Shown here one piece after another: positions 8,987 through 16,363 of a DNA stretch of 64,000 nt. The stretch lies in the NCBI GenBank assembly GCA_902781745.1, contig CACZKM010000003.1, positions 16,665 through 80,664 on the forward strand, in the 5' to 3' direction. A program made the position numbers and the translations under genes. This DNA is from Oscillospiraceae bacterium. GTDB taxonomy: Bacteria > Bacillota > Clostridia > Oscillospirales > Oscillospiraceae. The stretch's first letter is position 1. The number at the start of each line of letters is the position of its first letter. Under the pieces are notes generated by a model. That model made no database searches and was not told the DNA's origin. It saw only the letters and a program-made list of their open reading frames with translations.

Positions 8987-10402
8987 TCAGAAGGTCATTG
9001 ATTCCACCGTCCCAAACAGCGCCCAGGTGGAGGAATCGGTGATCTTCGCCTCCTGCCAGGTCCCCACCAGGGTCTCGTCCCCCTCCAGGTGGATCAGGCG
9101 GTTCCCCGGGGTGCGGGCGGTGAGGCGGCCGTCGGTGCCCACGCCGTCCACCAGGCAGCGGACGGTCCGGCCGACGTAGGCCCGGTGCTTCTCCGCGGAA
9201 ATTTCATTCTGCCTTGCCAGCAGCCGCTGGAAGTTGGCGCTCTTCTGCGCCGGGGGCATGGGGTCGTCGAAGGACTCGGCGGGGGTCCCCCTTCTGGGGG
9301 AGAACTGGAAGGTGAACAGGGCGTCGTACCGCACCTCTTCGATCAGGGACATGGTCTCCTCAAAGTCCGCCTGGGTCTCCCCGGGGAAGCCCACGATGAC
9401 GTCGGAGGTCAGGACGATATCCGGCGCCCGCTCCCGGAGGGCCGCCACCCGGTCCAGGTAGCTCTCCCGGGTGTACTTCCGGTTCATGGCCTTGAGGACC
9501 CGGCTGCTGCCCGACTGGAAGGGCAGGTGGAGGCAGGGAGCCACCTTTTCGCACTGGGCCATCACGTCGAAGAGCCGGTCCGAGGCGTCCTTGGGGTGGC
9601 TGGTCATGAACCGCAGGAGGAAGTCCCCGGGGATGGCCGCCGCCTGCTCCAGGAGCCAGGCAAAGTCGATGTCCAGCCCCAGGTCCTTTCCGTAGGAGTT
9701 CACGTTCTGGCCCAGGAGGGTGATGTCCTTGTACCCCGCCTCGGCCAGCTCTTTGATCTCCGCCAAAATGTCCTCCGGCTTCCGGCTCCGCTCCCGGCCC
9801 CGGACGTAGGGGACGATGCAGTAGGTGCAGAAGTTGTTGCAGCCGTACATGACGGACACCCAGGCCTTGATGGCGTTCTGCCGGACCACGGGGATGCCCT
9901 CGGCCACCGCCCCGGGCACGTCGTCGGTGGCAAAGACCCGCTTGCCGGTGGTGAGCTTCCGCAGGAGGAGTTCGGGGAACTTCCACAGAAGCTGGGGCCC
10001 GAAGACCAGGTCCACATAGGGGAAGGACCTCCGCAGGCGGTCCGCCACATGGTCCTGCCGGGCCATGCAGCCGCAGACGCAGATCACCTGGTCCGGGTGC
10101 CGCCGCTTGGTGTGGGACAGGGCCCCCACGTTGCCGAAGACCCGGTGCTCGGCGTGCTCCCGGACGGCGCAGGTGTTCACCAGCACCAGGTCCGCCCCCT
10201 CGGGGGTGTCGGAAAAGCCGAACCCCATCCGGGCCAGATAGCCCCGGAGGCGCTCGGAGTCGGCCTCGTTCTGCTGGCAGCCGTAGGTGTCCACATAGGC
10301 GCGTTTTTCCCCGGGCCGCCGGTCCAGCAGGGCCCGGACCTGGTCGCACAGGTCCAGCTGCCGGGCGATCTCCGCGGGGGGGATGGTGGGGGTCTGTCTC
10401 AA
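8987..10402 (-). CDS. miaB: tRNA-2-methylthio-N6-dimethylallyladenosine synthase MiaB
   Basis: MiaB is a radical-SAM methylthiotransferase that adds the 2-methylthio group to i6A37 of tRNA. Counting from the TTG at 10402 (471 residues), the auxiliary Fe-S cysteines are C42, C78 and C112. The radical-SAM motif is C188-x3-C192-x2-C195 (GCNNFCTYC), and a TRAM domain follows at the C-terminus. I choose TTG because GGAGG lies 8 bases upstream, whereas the ATG at 10450 overlaps the -10 box of a near-perfect promoter and would lie upstream of the transcript start. It heads the miaB-mutS-mutL-miaA-hfq cluster. Confidence 0.95.
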   Translation of the reverse strand: MRQTPTIPPAEIARQLDLCDQVRALLDRRPGEKRAYVDTYGCQQNEADSERLRGYLARMGFGFSDTPEGADLVLVNTCAVREHAEHRVFGNVGALSHTKRRHPDQVICVCGCMARQDHVADRLRRSFPYVDLVFGPQLLWKFPELLLRKLTTGKRVFATDDVPGAVAEGIPVVRQNAIKAWVSVMYGCNNFCTYCIVPYVRGRERSRKPEDILAEIKELAEAGYKDITLLGQNVNSYGKDLGLDIDFAWLLEQAAAIPGDFLLRFMTSHPKDASDRLFDVMAQCEKVAPCLHLPFQSGSSRVLKAMNRKYTRESYLDRVAALRERAPDIVLTSDVIVGFPGETQADFEETMSLIEEVRYDALFTFQFSPRRGTPAESFDDPMPPAQKSANFQRLLARQNEISAEKHRAYVGRTVRCLVDGVGTDGRLTARTPGNRLIHLEGDETLVGTWQEAKITDSSTWALFGTVESMTF

Positions 10403-10440
10403 GGTCTTCTCCTCCGTTTGGTCGTAATCATACAGAGTGC

Positions 10441-10469
10441 AGTATAGCATGGAATTGTGAACTTTTCAA
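10441..10469 (-). promoter_or_regulatory. sigma-A type promoter of the miaB operon
   Basis: On the reverse strand TTGAAA (10464-10469) and TATACT (10441-10446) are separated by exactly 17 bases. Transcription should start near 10434, about 32 bases before the TTG codon of miaB. Confidence 0.85.
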
Positions 10470-10483
10470 GGCTGGGGGACGGG

Positions 10484-10514
10484 AAAAACCCGGCGGCGCT
10501 GACGCGCCGCCGGG
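10484..10514 (-). terminator. intrinsic terminator of the SLH/YD-repeat gene
   Basis: An 11-bp GC stem, CCCGGCGGCGC paired with GCGCCGCCGGG, is followed on the reverse strand by TTTTT (10484-10488). It lies 22 bases after the stop of the surface-protein gene and just upstream of the miaB promoter. Confidence 0.85.
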
Positions 10515-10536
10515 CATGAGGGATGCCGCCAGATTA

Positions 10537-13500
10537 TTATTCCTTAGGAATCTTCGGATAAATCGAAATGTGACCATCCTTGCCATATTCTATATGATGC
10601 GTTAAGGCGGTCTCACCGTTCTCTGTCCAGTGAATATCGGTCAAGTTGCCATTTTTATTATAGGTGTAGCTGGAATATCCAAGAGAACTGCCCATAGAAG
10701 TAGCTGATTGTTCCTTGATCTTTGAAAGAGAACCGTCTTTATTATAGACATACTCATGATGCATTTCTTCTGATGTCCACTTACTCACGGAGGTGTATGT
10801 ATCAGAAATCAATTGACCGGAAGCATTATAATGATACTGACGTATCTGCTCATATTCATCATTTTCTGGTGAAAAATCCTCTGTCAAAATATTGCCATGT
10901 CCATCATAGTCTACTCGCTTTTCACAGTAACCATCATTGTACCAAAGAACAGTTTTTATATCGCTGTAGTTAATTGCATATGCGGGAATAGTTCCATTAA
11001 TTATCATTGTAGTCCCGGACTTATCATAGGAAATTGTGCTCAAATCTGTATTTTGACCTTGGATGTATTTCCCAGTTCCGCCATCATCAAGATAATAGTC
11101 GTGGGTTTCACATTGAACCAGCTTTCCGGCTTTATCATACGTCAGTGTAGCAATTTCATAACCGATGTAAGTGTAATCCCACCAATCACCAAACTGGTCT
11201 TCAGTTCCCCTATATGTCTTTATTTGCGTCAGCATTCCCTGAGAATTATATGTAAACTCAGATACGAGGAACGCATATGGATTTCCCCAGTAACCAGAGT
11301 ACACCCTTCGGAATGGCTTTCCAGAGGAATCATATTCAATGTAAGCATTATCTCCTGCAACAGGGAGCACCCGTCCTGCTTTTGCGCTGTCCCCAGATGC
11401 TGCGGGCGTTGTCGTTTGCTCCGTCTTTTCAGGTGCCGGCTCCTCCGCTTTTTTGATCGTCAGATTGAGAATGCTGGCTTTTCCTGTCACCGTAAACTCC
11501 ACGGGTTCCGCCCGCAGGCCGCTTCCGCCCTGCTCGACGGCGGTTACCACATAGGAGCCGTTGTCACAATAGGCTGTAAATTGGCCGGAGCCGTTGACGT
11601 TCCCCGCCGCCGGGACTTGGTTTGTGCCCTTTGCCGTGATCTCCACCAGAGCTCCGGTGATAGGAGTATTGTTCTGGTCCTTTACGTTTACAGTCACAAG
11701 ATACTGCTTATGGGGGCACTTGCCCCAGCCAAATTCCACCTCGCTCCGGTCATTGGCAAAAGAGATATAGAACTCTCTCAGCTTGAGCTTTGCGCTGGCG
11801 GGCGTTATCTCGAAGATGGTCCAGGAGTAATCATCGGAAATGCCGATCTCACAGAGAACACTCAGCTTGAAATAGGCGGAGAGATCCCCGTCGATGCATA
11901 CTGCGCAAAGATGTTTAACTTCTTTGTCGGTGCTGATTCCAATGCTATCACCGGTGCCGCCGCTGATTTCGATGCCGCCCTCTCCCTCCAGGGTAAGAGT
12001 CAGCACCTTGAGAACTCGGACGGTAGCATCTACGCCTAAGCCGGCCTTTCCAGAGAACGCCCCACCCAAGGTTGCGGACAACTCTGCATTAGTTTCCTTG
12101 ATTTGCTGCGTTTTTCCACCGCTCCAGATTGTCCCGTTTTCACTGGTGATTGTGGCAGTAAGTTTGCCTTGCACATCTGCTTTGAATTCGCAGATGAAGT
12201 ATGCGTTGAACTCTGCGTTTATTCCGGTGGCAATGGGGACGGGGATTTTGGGAGTATCCTTCCGATAGGAAAGTGCGTCACCCGTGATCTTCTTTTTTAC
12301 GGACGCTTCAAAAGTGGTCTCAGTTTTGACACTGGCTTTGATCTCATTAATATCAAAAATCGTCTGGTCATACTGGATTTTAATGGAAAGGGTAACTTTT
12401 GCTTCTGCACTGTAACCGAAGGAACCACCGTTGTATTCCGTCTTCAAGGTCTGGCTTGCCGACCCTTCCTTGGCTTTCATAACCGAGGACGTGACGGCAG
12501 GCAGATCGACCGCGTCGGTAATCATGCCGGAAGAGGCATATACCGGGATGTCAGGTGCTACTTCAATCTCAGAAACAGGGGAATACATTGCTGCCACATC
12601 CCCACTGCTCTCAGAGAGAGGCACCTCCATATCAATGTCTATATATTTGAAGAAGTCAGAAAGCTCTGCTTTACCCTCGGTGATGGTCGCGGTGGAGTCA
12701 TCTATTGTAATAGAGCCGACCTTTAGCAGGATATAATCATCCGGCTTTGTGCCGTAGACATGGTAAAACACATCCCCGTTTTGCAGTTCTGAAATCTCCT
12801 TGTCAATATTATTAAACACATATATGCCATTTTCTTCATCTTTGCTTACCAGGTGGTTCTTTCCCGCGGAGGACTCGGTGGAAACAGTGTCATCCTTCAA
12901 TACAGCAAAGTTTGTTTCCTTCGATTTGTCAAAATTGATGATCTCGTCTCCCTTGAAATCGTCCACATCTTTTTCCTTAAAGGCGAGATATGCTTCCGCG
13001 TTTTTGTTAAAGCGCATCAGGATGGTGGCAACCTGAGCCCGAGTGGCAGTCCCGGCAGGGGAGAGTTCCGTAGCCGAAACACCAGAAATTATTTGCGATC
13101 CCACGGCCCATTTGACCGCTGGCTCTGCCCAACTGCTGATTTGGGCAGCATCACTATACCCGGTCAGAGAGACCAGATCATCCGTATCATACTGCTTATA
13201 AGCGGCATATCGATAAAGGATCGTAGCCATCTGCTCTCTGGTTATATTACTGTCGGGAGCAAAGGTTGTGGCCGAGGTCCCGGATACAATCTGGTTGGTA
13301 GCTGCCCAGGTGATGGCCTTTTCATAGTAGCTTCCAGCCTCCACATCGGTGAATGGACAGGCAGTGGAGACGGAGGGTGTGTTCTCCAGCCGATACAGGA
13401 TCGTAACAATCATACCTCGAGTCGTTTTTCCATTCGGACTAAAGGTGCCCTTCCCTGTGCCGTTCATGAAACCGTTGGTATGTGCGTATTGAACCGCGCT

Positions 13501-13623
13501 GTAGTACCAAGCGTCCGGGCTTACGTCAGAAAAGGGCTCCGCCGCCAATACAGACATTGGAAGAAGCCCTAGTGCAAGGCACAAGACCAATGCCACACTC
13601 ACTAATCGTTTTCTCATTCTCAA
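10537..13623 (-). CDS. secreted SLH-domain protein with YD-like repeats
   Basis: The 1028-residue product has a signal peptide (cleavage after SVLA-AEP, about residue 28). Three SLH repeats follow (FSDVSPDAWYYSAVQY, FTDVEAGSYYEKAITW, YSDAAQISSWAEPAVKW; about 30-210), which should anchor it to cell-wall polysaccharide. Then come a long beta-rich region, a carboxypeptidase-regulatory-like domain (VNVKDQNNTPITGALVEI, about 665-740) and C-terminal YD/RHS-like repeats (LTYDKAGKL, YDGHGNI, YHYNASGQL, YTYNKNGNL; about 800-1015). Much of the gene is richer in A+T than its neighbours. It lies behind the conserved attenuator leader also found before two other YD-repeat genes here. Function unknown; adhesion or surface interaction is inference. 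Confidence 0.85.
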   Translation of the reverse strand: MRMRKRLVSVALVLCLALGLLPMSVLAAEPFSDVSPDAWYYSAVQYAHTNGFMNGTGKGTFSPNGKTTRGMIVTILYRLENTPSVSTACPFTDVEAGSYYEKAITWAATNQIVSGTSATTFAPDSNITREQMATILYRYAAYKQYDTDDLVSLTGYSDAAQISSWAEPAVKWAVGSQIISGVSATELSPAGTATRAQVATILMRFNKNAEAYLAFKEKDVDDFKGDEIINFDKSKETNFAVLKDDTVSTESSAGKNHLVSKDEENGIYVFNNIDKEISELQNGDVFYHVYGTKPDDYILLKVGSITIDDSTATITEGKAELSDFFKYIDIDMEVPLSESSGDVAAMYSPVSEIEVAPDIPVYASSGMITDAVDLPAVTSSVMKAKEGSASQTLKTEYNGGSFGYSAEAKVTLSIKIQYDQTIFDINEIKASVKTETTFEASVKKKITGDALSYRKDTPKIPVPIATGINAEFNAYFICEFKADVQGKLTATITSENGTIWSGGKTQQIKETNAELSATLGGAFSGKAGLGVDATVRVLKVLTLTLEGEGGIEISGGTGDSIGISTDKEVKHLCAVCIDGDLSAYFKLSVLCEIGISDDYSWTIFEITPASAKLKLREFYISFANDRSEVEFGWGKCPHKQYLVTVNVKDQNNTPITGALVEITAKGTNQVPAAGNVNGSGQFTAYCDNGSYVVTAVEQGGSGLRAEPVEFTVTGKASILNLTIKKAEEPAPEKTEQTTTPAASGDSAKAGRVLPVAGDNAYIEYDSSGKPFRRVYSGYWGNPYAFLVSEFTYNSQGMLTQIKTYRGTEDQFGDWWDYTYIGYEIATLTYDKAGKLVQCETHDYYLDDGGTGKYIQGQNTDLSTISYDKSGTTMIINGTIPAYAINYSDIKTVLWYNDGYCEKRVDYDGHGNILTEDFSPENDEYEQIRQYHYNASGQLISDTYTSVSKWTSEEMHHEYVYNKDGSLSKIKEQSATSMGSSLGYSSYTYNKNGNLTDIHWTENGETALTHHIEYGKDGHISIYPKIPKE

Positions 13624-13702
13624 AATCCTCCTTCTGATCTTTTGTCTTCCCCCAGCATCCCGCGAGGGACCCCCGCCTCGCTTCGAGCCGGAAGGGAAAA
13701 AA

Positions 13703-13968
13703 CAAAAAATGCCGTGTGGGTATGACCCTACACAGCATCAGAAGGAAAATTCTGTATGCATCACCCGGCCCTGCCGCGCATAGCCTTTCGGATACGACAA
13801 TTAGCCCGTCCGCCACAAGCCTCCCCAAAGGGAAATGCTTGCAAAGGGGCCGGGTAAACGGTATAATCGTCCTATGCGGTGCGGCGTAAGCCGTTGTGTA
13901 GGTGGTTGGACACCCATGCAGGCGCTCGGGGGGCCTAATCCCCGCGCGCTGCCGCATATTTTGTTTTC
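13703..13968 (-). promoter_or_regulatory. conserved structured leader with attenuator (copy A)
   Basis: The RNA read from the promoter at 13975-14003 first folds a multibranched domain. Its closing stem ATGCGG/CCGCAT joins about 13952-13957 to 13874-13879, and an inner stem GCGC-x-CGGGG with an 8-base loop is enclosed. A hairpin GCATACAG...CTGATGC (13735-13759) comes later and overlaps by four bases the 5' arm of an intrinsic terminator (13703-13738, U-run at 13703-13708). The terminator lies about 80 bases before the gene start. Copies B (23.9 kb) and C (18.1 kb) keep the same order with compensatory base changes. I cannot match it to a known riboswitch class. Confidence 0.75.
13839..13867 (+). 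promoter_or_regulatory. antisense promoter-like sequence within leader A
   Basis: TTGCAA (13839-13844), 17 bases, TATAAT (13862-13867) on the forward strand, opposite to the gene. Reading from here would give an RNA of about 90 bases over the structured domain, ending at ATTTTGTTTTC near 13957-13967. It recurs in copies B and C, but could be a by-product of conserved leader sequence. Confidence 0.45.
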
Positions 13969-13974
13969 TTCATT

Positions 13975-14003
13975 ATTTTACCAAAGGTTGACCCAGGATG
14001 CAA
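13975..14003 (-). promoter_or_regulatory. promoter of the SLH/YD-repeat gene (copy A)
   Basis: On the reverse strand TTGCAT (13998-14003), 17 bases, TAAAAT (13975-13980). Copies B and C have TTGCAT-17-TATGAT and TTGCGC-17-TAAAAT at the same place, with unrelated spacers ending in TGG. Conservation of the boxes but not of the spacers is good evidence that they are used. Confidence 0.8.
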
Positions 14004-14096
14004 GAAGAAAATACAGCGCTCGTCTTCCCACGCAGAAACCCGCCCCGGGCCGCGTGCGGTCCGGGGCGTATCTGTCGGGGCTGTCGGCCCCGGCGC

Positions 14097-14369
14097 TCAT
14101 ACAAATTCGATTTTCAGCTTTTTTCCCAGCCCGGCGGCCAGCCGCGCCAGGGTGGTGACGGTGGGGCTGGTGACGCCGCTCTCGATGCGGCTGATGTTGG
14201 ACTGCCGGATGCCGGTCCGCTCTGCCAGCTCCTTCTGGGTCATGTTCTGCTCGATCCGCCCGCCGATGATGGCCCGGATGGCCTCATACTCCGGGCGGAG
14301 CCGTTCGTATTCCGCGGCAAATTCGGGGTCTTGGAGCCAACGGTCCAGGTGTTCGGTGAAATCACTCAT
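14097..14369 (-). CDS. HigA-type antitoxin / XRE helix-turn-helix protein
   Basis: This 90-residue protein has a C-terminal XRE HTH, MTQKELAERTGIRQSNISRIESG, and ends TTLARLAAGLGKKLKIEF, the usual HigA-type finish. The ATG at 14369 is preceded by GAAAGGAGG. In complete loci this antitoxin follows a RelE/HigB toxin and represses the operon through its HTH. Here the toxin frame in front is only 48 codons long, so the antitoxin is orphaned from a working partner at this site. Confidence 0.85.
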   Translation of the reverse strand: MSDFTEHLDRWLQDPEFAAEYERLRPEYEAIRAIIGGRIEQNMTQKELAERTGIRQSNISRIESGVTSPTVTTLARLAAGLGKKLKIEFV

Positions 14370-14508
14370 CTTGCGCCCTCCTTTCATAGTCCGCCAAAAC
14401 TGCCAGACTGTAGAACGCTTTTCCTCTCATTTTATCCGAGAGTCCATCAATAAACTCTTCAACAGGCCGCCTCCCGTTTGGCAGGCGATAATACTCTAAT
14501 TCAAACAT
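14362..14508 (-). pseudogene. truncated HigB/RelE-type toxin remnant
   Basis: From the ATG at 14508 (AAAGGGGA upstream) the frame reads MFELEYYRLPNGRRPVEEF, then DGLSDKMRGKAFYSLAVLADY, then ERRAQDE and a stop at 14362-14364. This is the first third of a phage-derived Gp49/HigB toxin, whose usual length is about 100-120 residues; the strands carrying the RNase residues are absent. The frame runs straight into the antitoxin ribosome site and overlaps its start by 8 bases, as if an internal deletion joined the toxin N-terminus to the antitoxin leader. Confidence 0.75.
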
Positions 14509-14611
14509 GACGATATCCCCTTTGCCTGCATTATATTCCTTAAAAGCTATATTGTCAATCCTGATACTGATCTTTCAAATCCTCTGGTTCAACTATCGCC
14601 GAACACGAAGG

Positions 14612-14827
14612 TCATTTTTTCTCCGGATTATCACACAAGCCCAGAATATAATCGGCGGAGACCTGATACAAAGCTGTCAGCGCCACCAGATGGCGGAGGG
14701 GCATTTCACTGGCCCCCCGTTCGTACCGGGAATACATGGTCTGCGAGGTCCCCAGCGCATCTGCCACCTGCTTCTGTGTCAGGTCGTGATCCTCCCGCAG
14801 GTCCCTCATCCGTCGTACATAGTCCAT
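14612..14827 (-). CDS. XRE-family transcriptional regulator
   Basis: This 71-residue protein is almost entirely one HTH domain: LREDHDLTQKQVADALGTSQTMYSRYERG, then LVALTALYQVSADYILGL, the common C-terminal part of small Cro/CI-like repressors. AAAAGGAGG precedes the ATG. Two 16-base dyads lie in the shared region between it and the divergent gene at 14930. I infer that it represses both genes. Confidence 0.88.
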   Translation of the reverse strand: MDYVRRMRDLREDHDLTQKQVADALGTSQTMYSRYERGASEMPLRHLVALTALYQVSADYILGLCDNPEKK

Positions 14828-14857
14828 GGCGGCCCCTCCTTTTCCGCCATTCTATCC

Positions 14858-14898
14858 AGTACATATCTTTACTATTGATTTCAGTAAATATTTTTACT
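14858..14898. promoter_or_regulatory. two tandem 16-bp dyad operators
   Basis: AGTACATATCTTTACT (14858-14873) and AGTAAATATTTTTACT (14883-14898) are versions of one AGTA-N8-TACT dyad with centres 25 bases apart. They flank and overlap the -35 and -10 of the forward promoter. They are the likely binding sites of the XRE protein encoded next to them. Confidence 0.7.
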
Positions 14899-14903
14899 AG
14901 AAT
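14875..14903 (+). promoter_or_regulatory. promoter of the small gene at 14930
   Basis: TTGATT (14875-14880), 17 bases, TAGAAT (14898-14903). The second dyad operator fills most of the spacer, so a bound repressor would exclude RNA polymerase. Confidence 0.75.
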
Positions 14904-14929
14904 AGACCGGACGGGAAAGGAGGGACCGT

Positions 14930-15238
14930 ATGCAAGACCGAGCTTATTTTGTCCACCAACCCAGACGGATCGAGGACCTGTACGGCCCCCGGCCTCTGGA
15001 GGCCTATACGCCTTACCGGGTGATCGGGACAGTCGAATTGTCGCAGATGGCCTACGAAAACTTCATCACAGACCTGCTGGCGGACCGGGCCTTTTTGGAG
15101 AATGCCGCCGCCCTGTGCCGGGCGGGACCGCCGGTCTGGGACTGCGTGCTGGTGCGTCAGCGGAGAGGCTCCGGCGGCGTGCTGGTGGTCCCCGACGGCC
15201 CCTTTGTAGAGTGGGCCGCCCTGTGGGTCCCACTCTGA
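14930..15238 (+). CDS. small conserved-looking protein of unknown function
   Basis: This 102-residue soluble protein begins MQDRAYFVHQPRRIEDLYG, is rich in aromatic and acidic residues, and has no membrane segment or catalytic motif I can name. I recall similar short proteins in gut clostridia but cannot give a function. AAAGGAGG precedes the ATG. It is divergent from the XRE gene, with operator dyads in its promoter, and a terminator hairpin follows at once. It therefore looks like a single-gene unit controlled by that repressor. Confidence 0.7.
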   Translation: MQDRAYFVHQPRRIEDLYGPRPLEAYTPYRVIGTVELSQMAYENFITDLLADRAFLENAAALCRAGPPVWDCVLVRQRRGSGGVLVVPDGPFVEWAALWVPL

Positions 15239-15244
15239 AAATGG

Positions 15245-15282
15245 AAAGACCGCCCCCGGCAAACCCGGAGACGGTCTTTTCC
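15245..15282. terminator. bidirectional intrinsic terminator
   Basis: AAAGACCG (15245-15252) pairs with CGGTCTTT (15272-15279), with CCCGG/CCGGG arms inside. A and T runs on the outer sides let it serve both the forward gene at 14930 and the reverse degV gene. Confidence 0.75.
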
Positions 15283-15317
15283 GTCCTATATTCCAAGATT
15301 ACTCCGAATATGGCAAG

Positions 15318-16175
15318 TTAATCCAGGGCCTGATACCCCGCGATCCCCACCGCGCTGGGGCCGCCGTGGGTGGTGATGACCCCCCCGGAGGGGATGAAGT
15401 TCACGGTCCGGAAGCCCAGCTCCCCGGCGGTCTTCTCCACCAGGGCCTTCAGGTCGTCGGTGAAGCCGGGGGTGATCACCGCCCAGAGCTCCTCCCGCTC
15501 CAGGCGGTTTTCTTCCACATACTCCCGGATAAACTGGGGGATGACCTTCTCCAGCCTGCCCCGGTACTTCTTGGTCACGATGAGCCGGCCGTCCACGATG
15601 TCCACGCAGGGGATGAGCCGCATGAGGTTGCCCACCAGGGCCGCCACGTTGCTCACCCGGCCCCCGGCCTTGGGGAAGTCCAGGTTCCGGGGGATGAAGG
15701 CCATACGGGTCTTTTTGGCGATCTTCGCCGCCATGTCCCGGGCCTCCTCCACGGACCACTCCGGGTGCTCCTCCAGGAGGCGGGCCACCCGGACGGTGAC
15801 GGCGCACTGGCCGGCGGAGACCTGCTGGGTGTCCAGGAGGGTGACGTAGTCCCGCCCCTCGGCGGCCACCCGGGCGGAGTCGAAGGAGCAGGTGGTGACG
15901 GCGGAGTAGGCCAGGTAGAGGATCTGGGCCTCGGGGTGTTCGGCGTGGAGCCGGTCCAGCACCTTGACGAAGTCCTCGGGGTTGCAGCCGCTGGTCTGGG
16001 GGATCTTCCCGGTGGTCCGGAAGTAGGTGACGATCTCCTCCGTGGAGAAATCCCCGTCGTCCTTGGTCACGTCCCCGAAGCTGACGTGCATGGGGACCAC
16101 GGCGATGCCGTACCGCCGGGCAAGCTCCGGGGTCACGTCCGAGCCGGACTCCACCAGCAAGATGATCTTTTTCAT
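15318..16175 (-). CDS. DegV family fatty-acid-binding protein
   Basis: The 285 residues show the DegV fold pattern: LVESGSDVTPELA at the N-terminus, FSTEEIVTYFRTTGKIPQTSGCNPEDF, then AVITPGFTDDLKALVE and PSGGVITTHGGPSAVG at the C-terminus. DegV/FakB proteins hold a fatty acid and, with FakA, present it for phosphorylation. No fakA is nearby and organisms often have several DegV genes, so the exact lipid role is open. Confidence 0.88.
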   Translation of the reverse strand: MKKIILLVESGSDVTPELARRYGIAVVPMHVSFGDVTKDDGDFSTEEIVTYFRTTGKIPQTSGCNPEDFVKVLDRLHAEHPEAQILYLAYSAVTTCSFDSARVAAEGRDYVTLLDTQQVSAGQCAVTVRVARLLEEHPEWSVEEARDMAAKIAKKTRMAFIPRNLDFPKAGGRVSNVAALVGNLMRLIPCVDIVDGRLIVTKKYRGRLEKVIPQFIREYVEENRLEREELWAVITPGFTDDLKALVEKTAGELGFRTVNFIPSGGVITTHGGPSAVGIAGYQALD

Positions 16176-16291
16176 AGCCGCATACGCTCCTGTTCCTTGG
16201 TATCATGGTCGTTTGTCCTATCATACCACAGGAAAATTCAGAAGTCTACAACATCTAATATTTTATATCAAGAAATCCTGTACACTGATAT

Positions 16292-16331
16292 AAAAACCGC
16301 CTCGCACCGGAAAGCCGATGAGAGGCGGTTT
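16292..16331 (-). terminator. terminator of the CoA-transferase gene
   Basis: A 10-bp stem AAACCGCCTC/GAGGCGGTTT (16294-16303 with 16322-16331), with a further internal stem. On the reverse strand it runs into TTTTTATAT. It lies about 30 bases after the stop codon. Confidence 0.85.
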
Positions 16332-16363
16332 CTTTCTATGATGCTGTGAGGCAGAGCCGTAGC

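Noticed and set aside
13526-13957. A reverse frame of 143 codons across leader A
   Set aside because: The corresponding region in copies B and C does not keep the reading frame or amino acids, while RNA stems are kept; it is leader sequence.
13703-13968. Assignment of the leader to c-di-GMP-I, ydaO, cobalamin, ZTP or guanidine riboswitches
   Set aside because: I looked for the conserved core sequences I know for these classes and did not find them; the class stays open until a covariance-model search is run.
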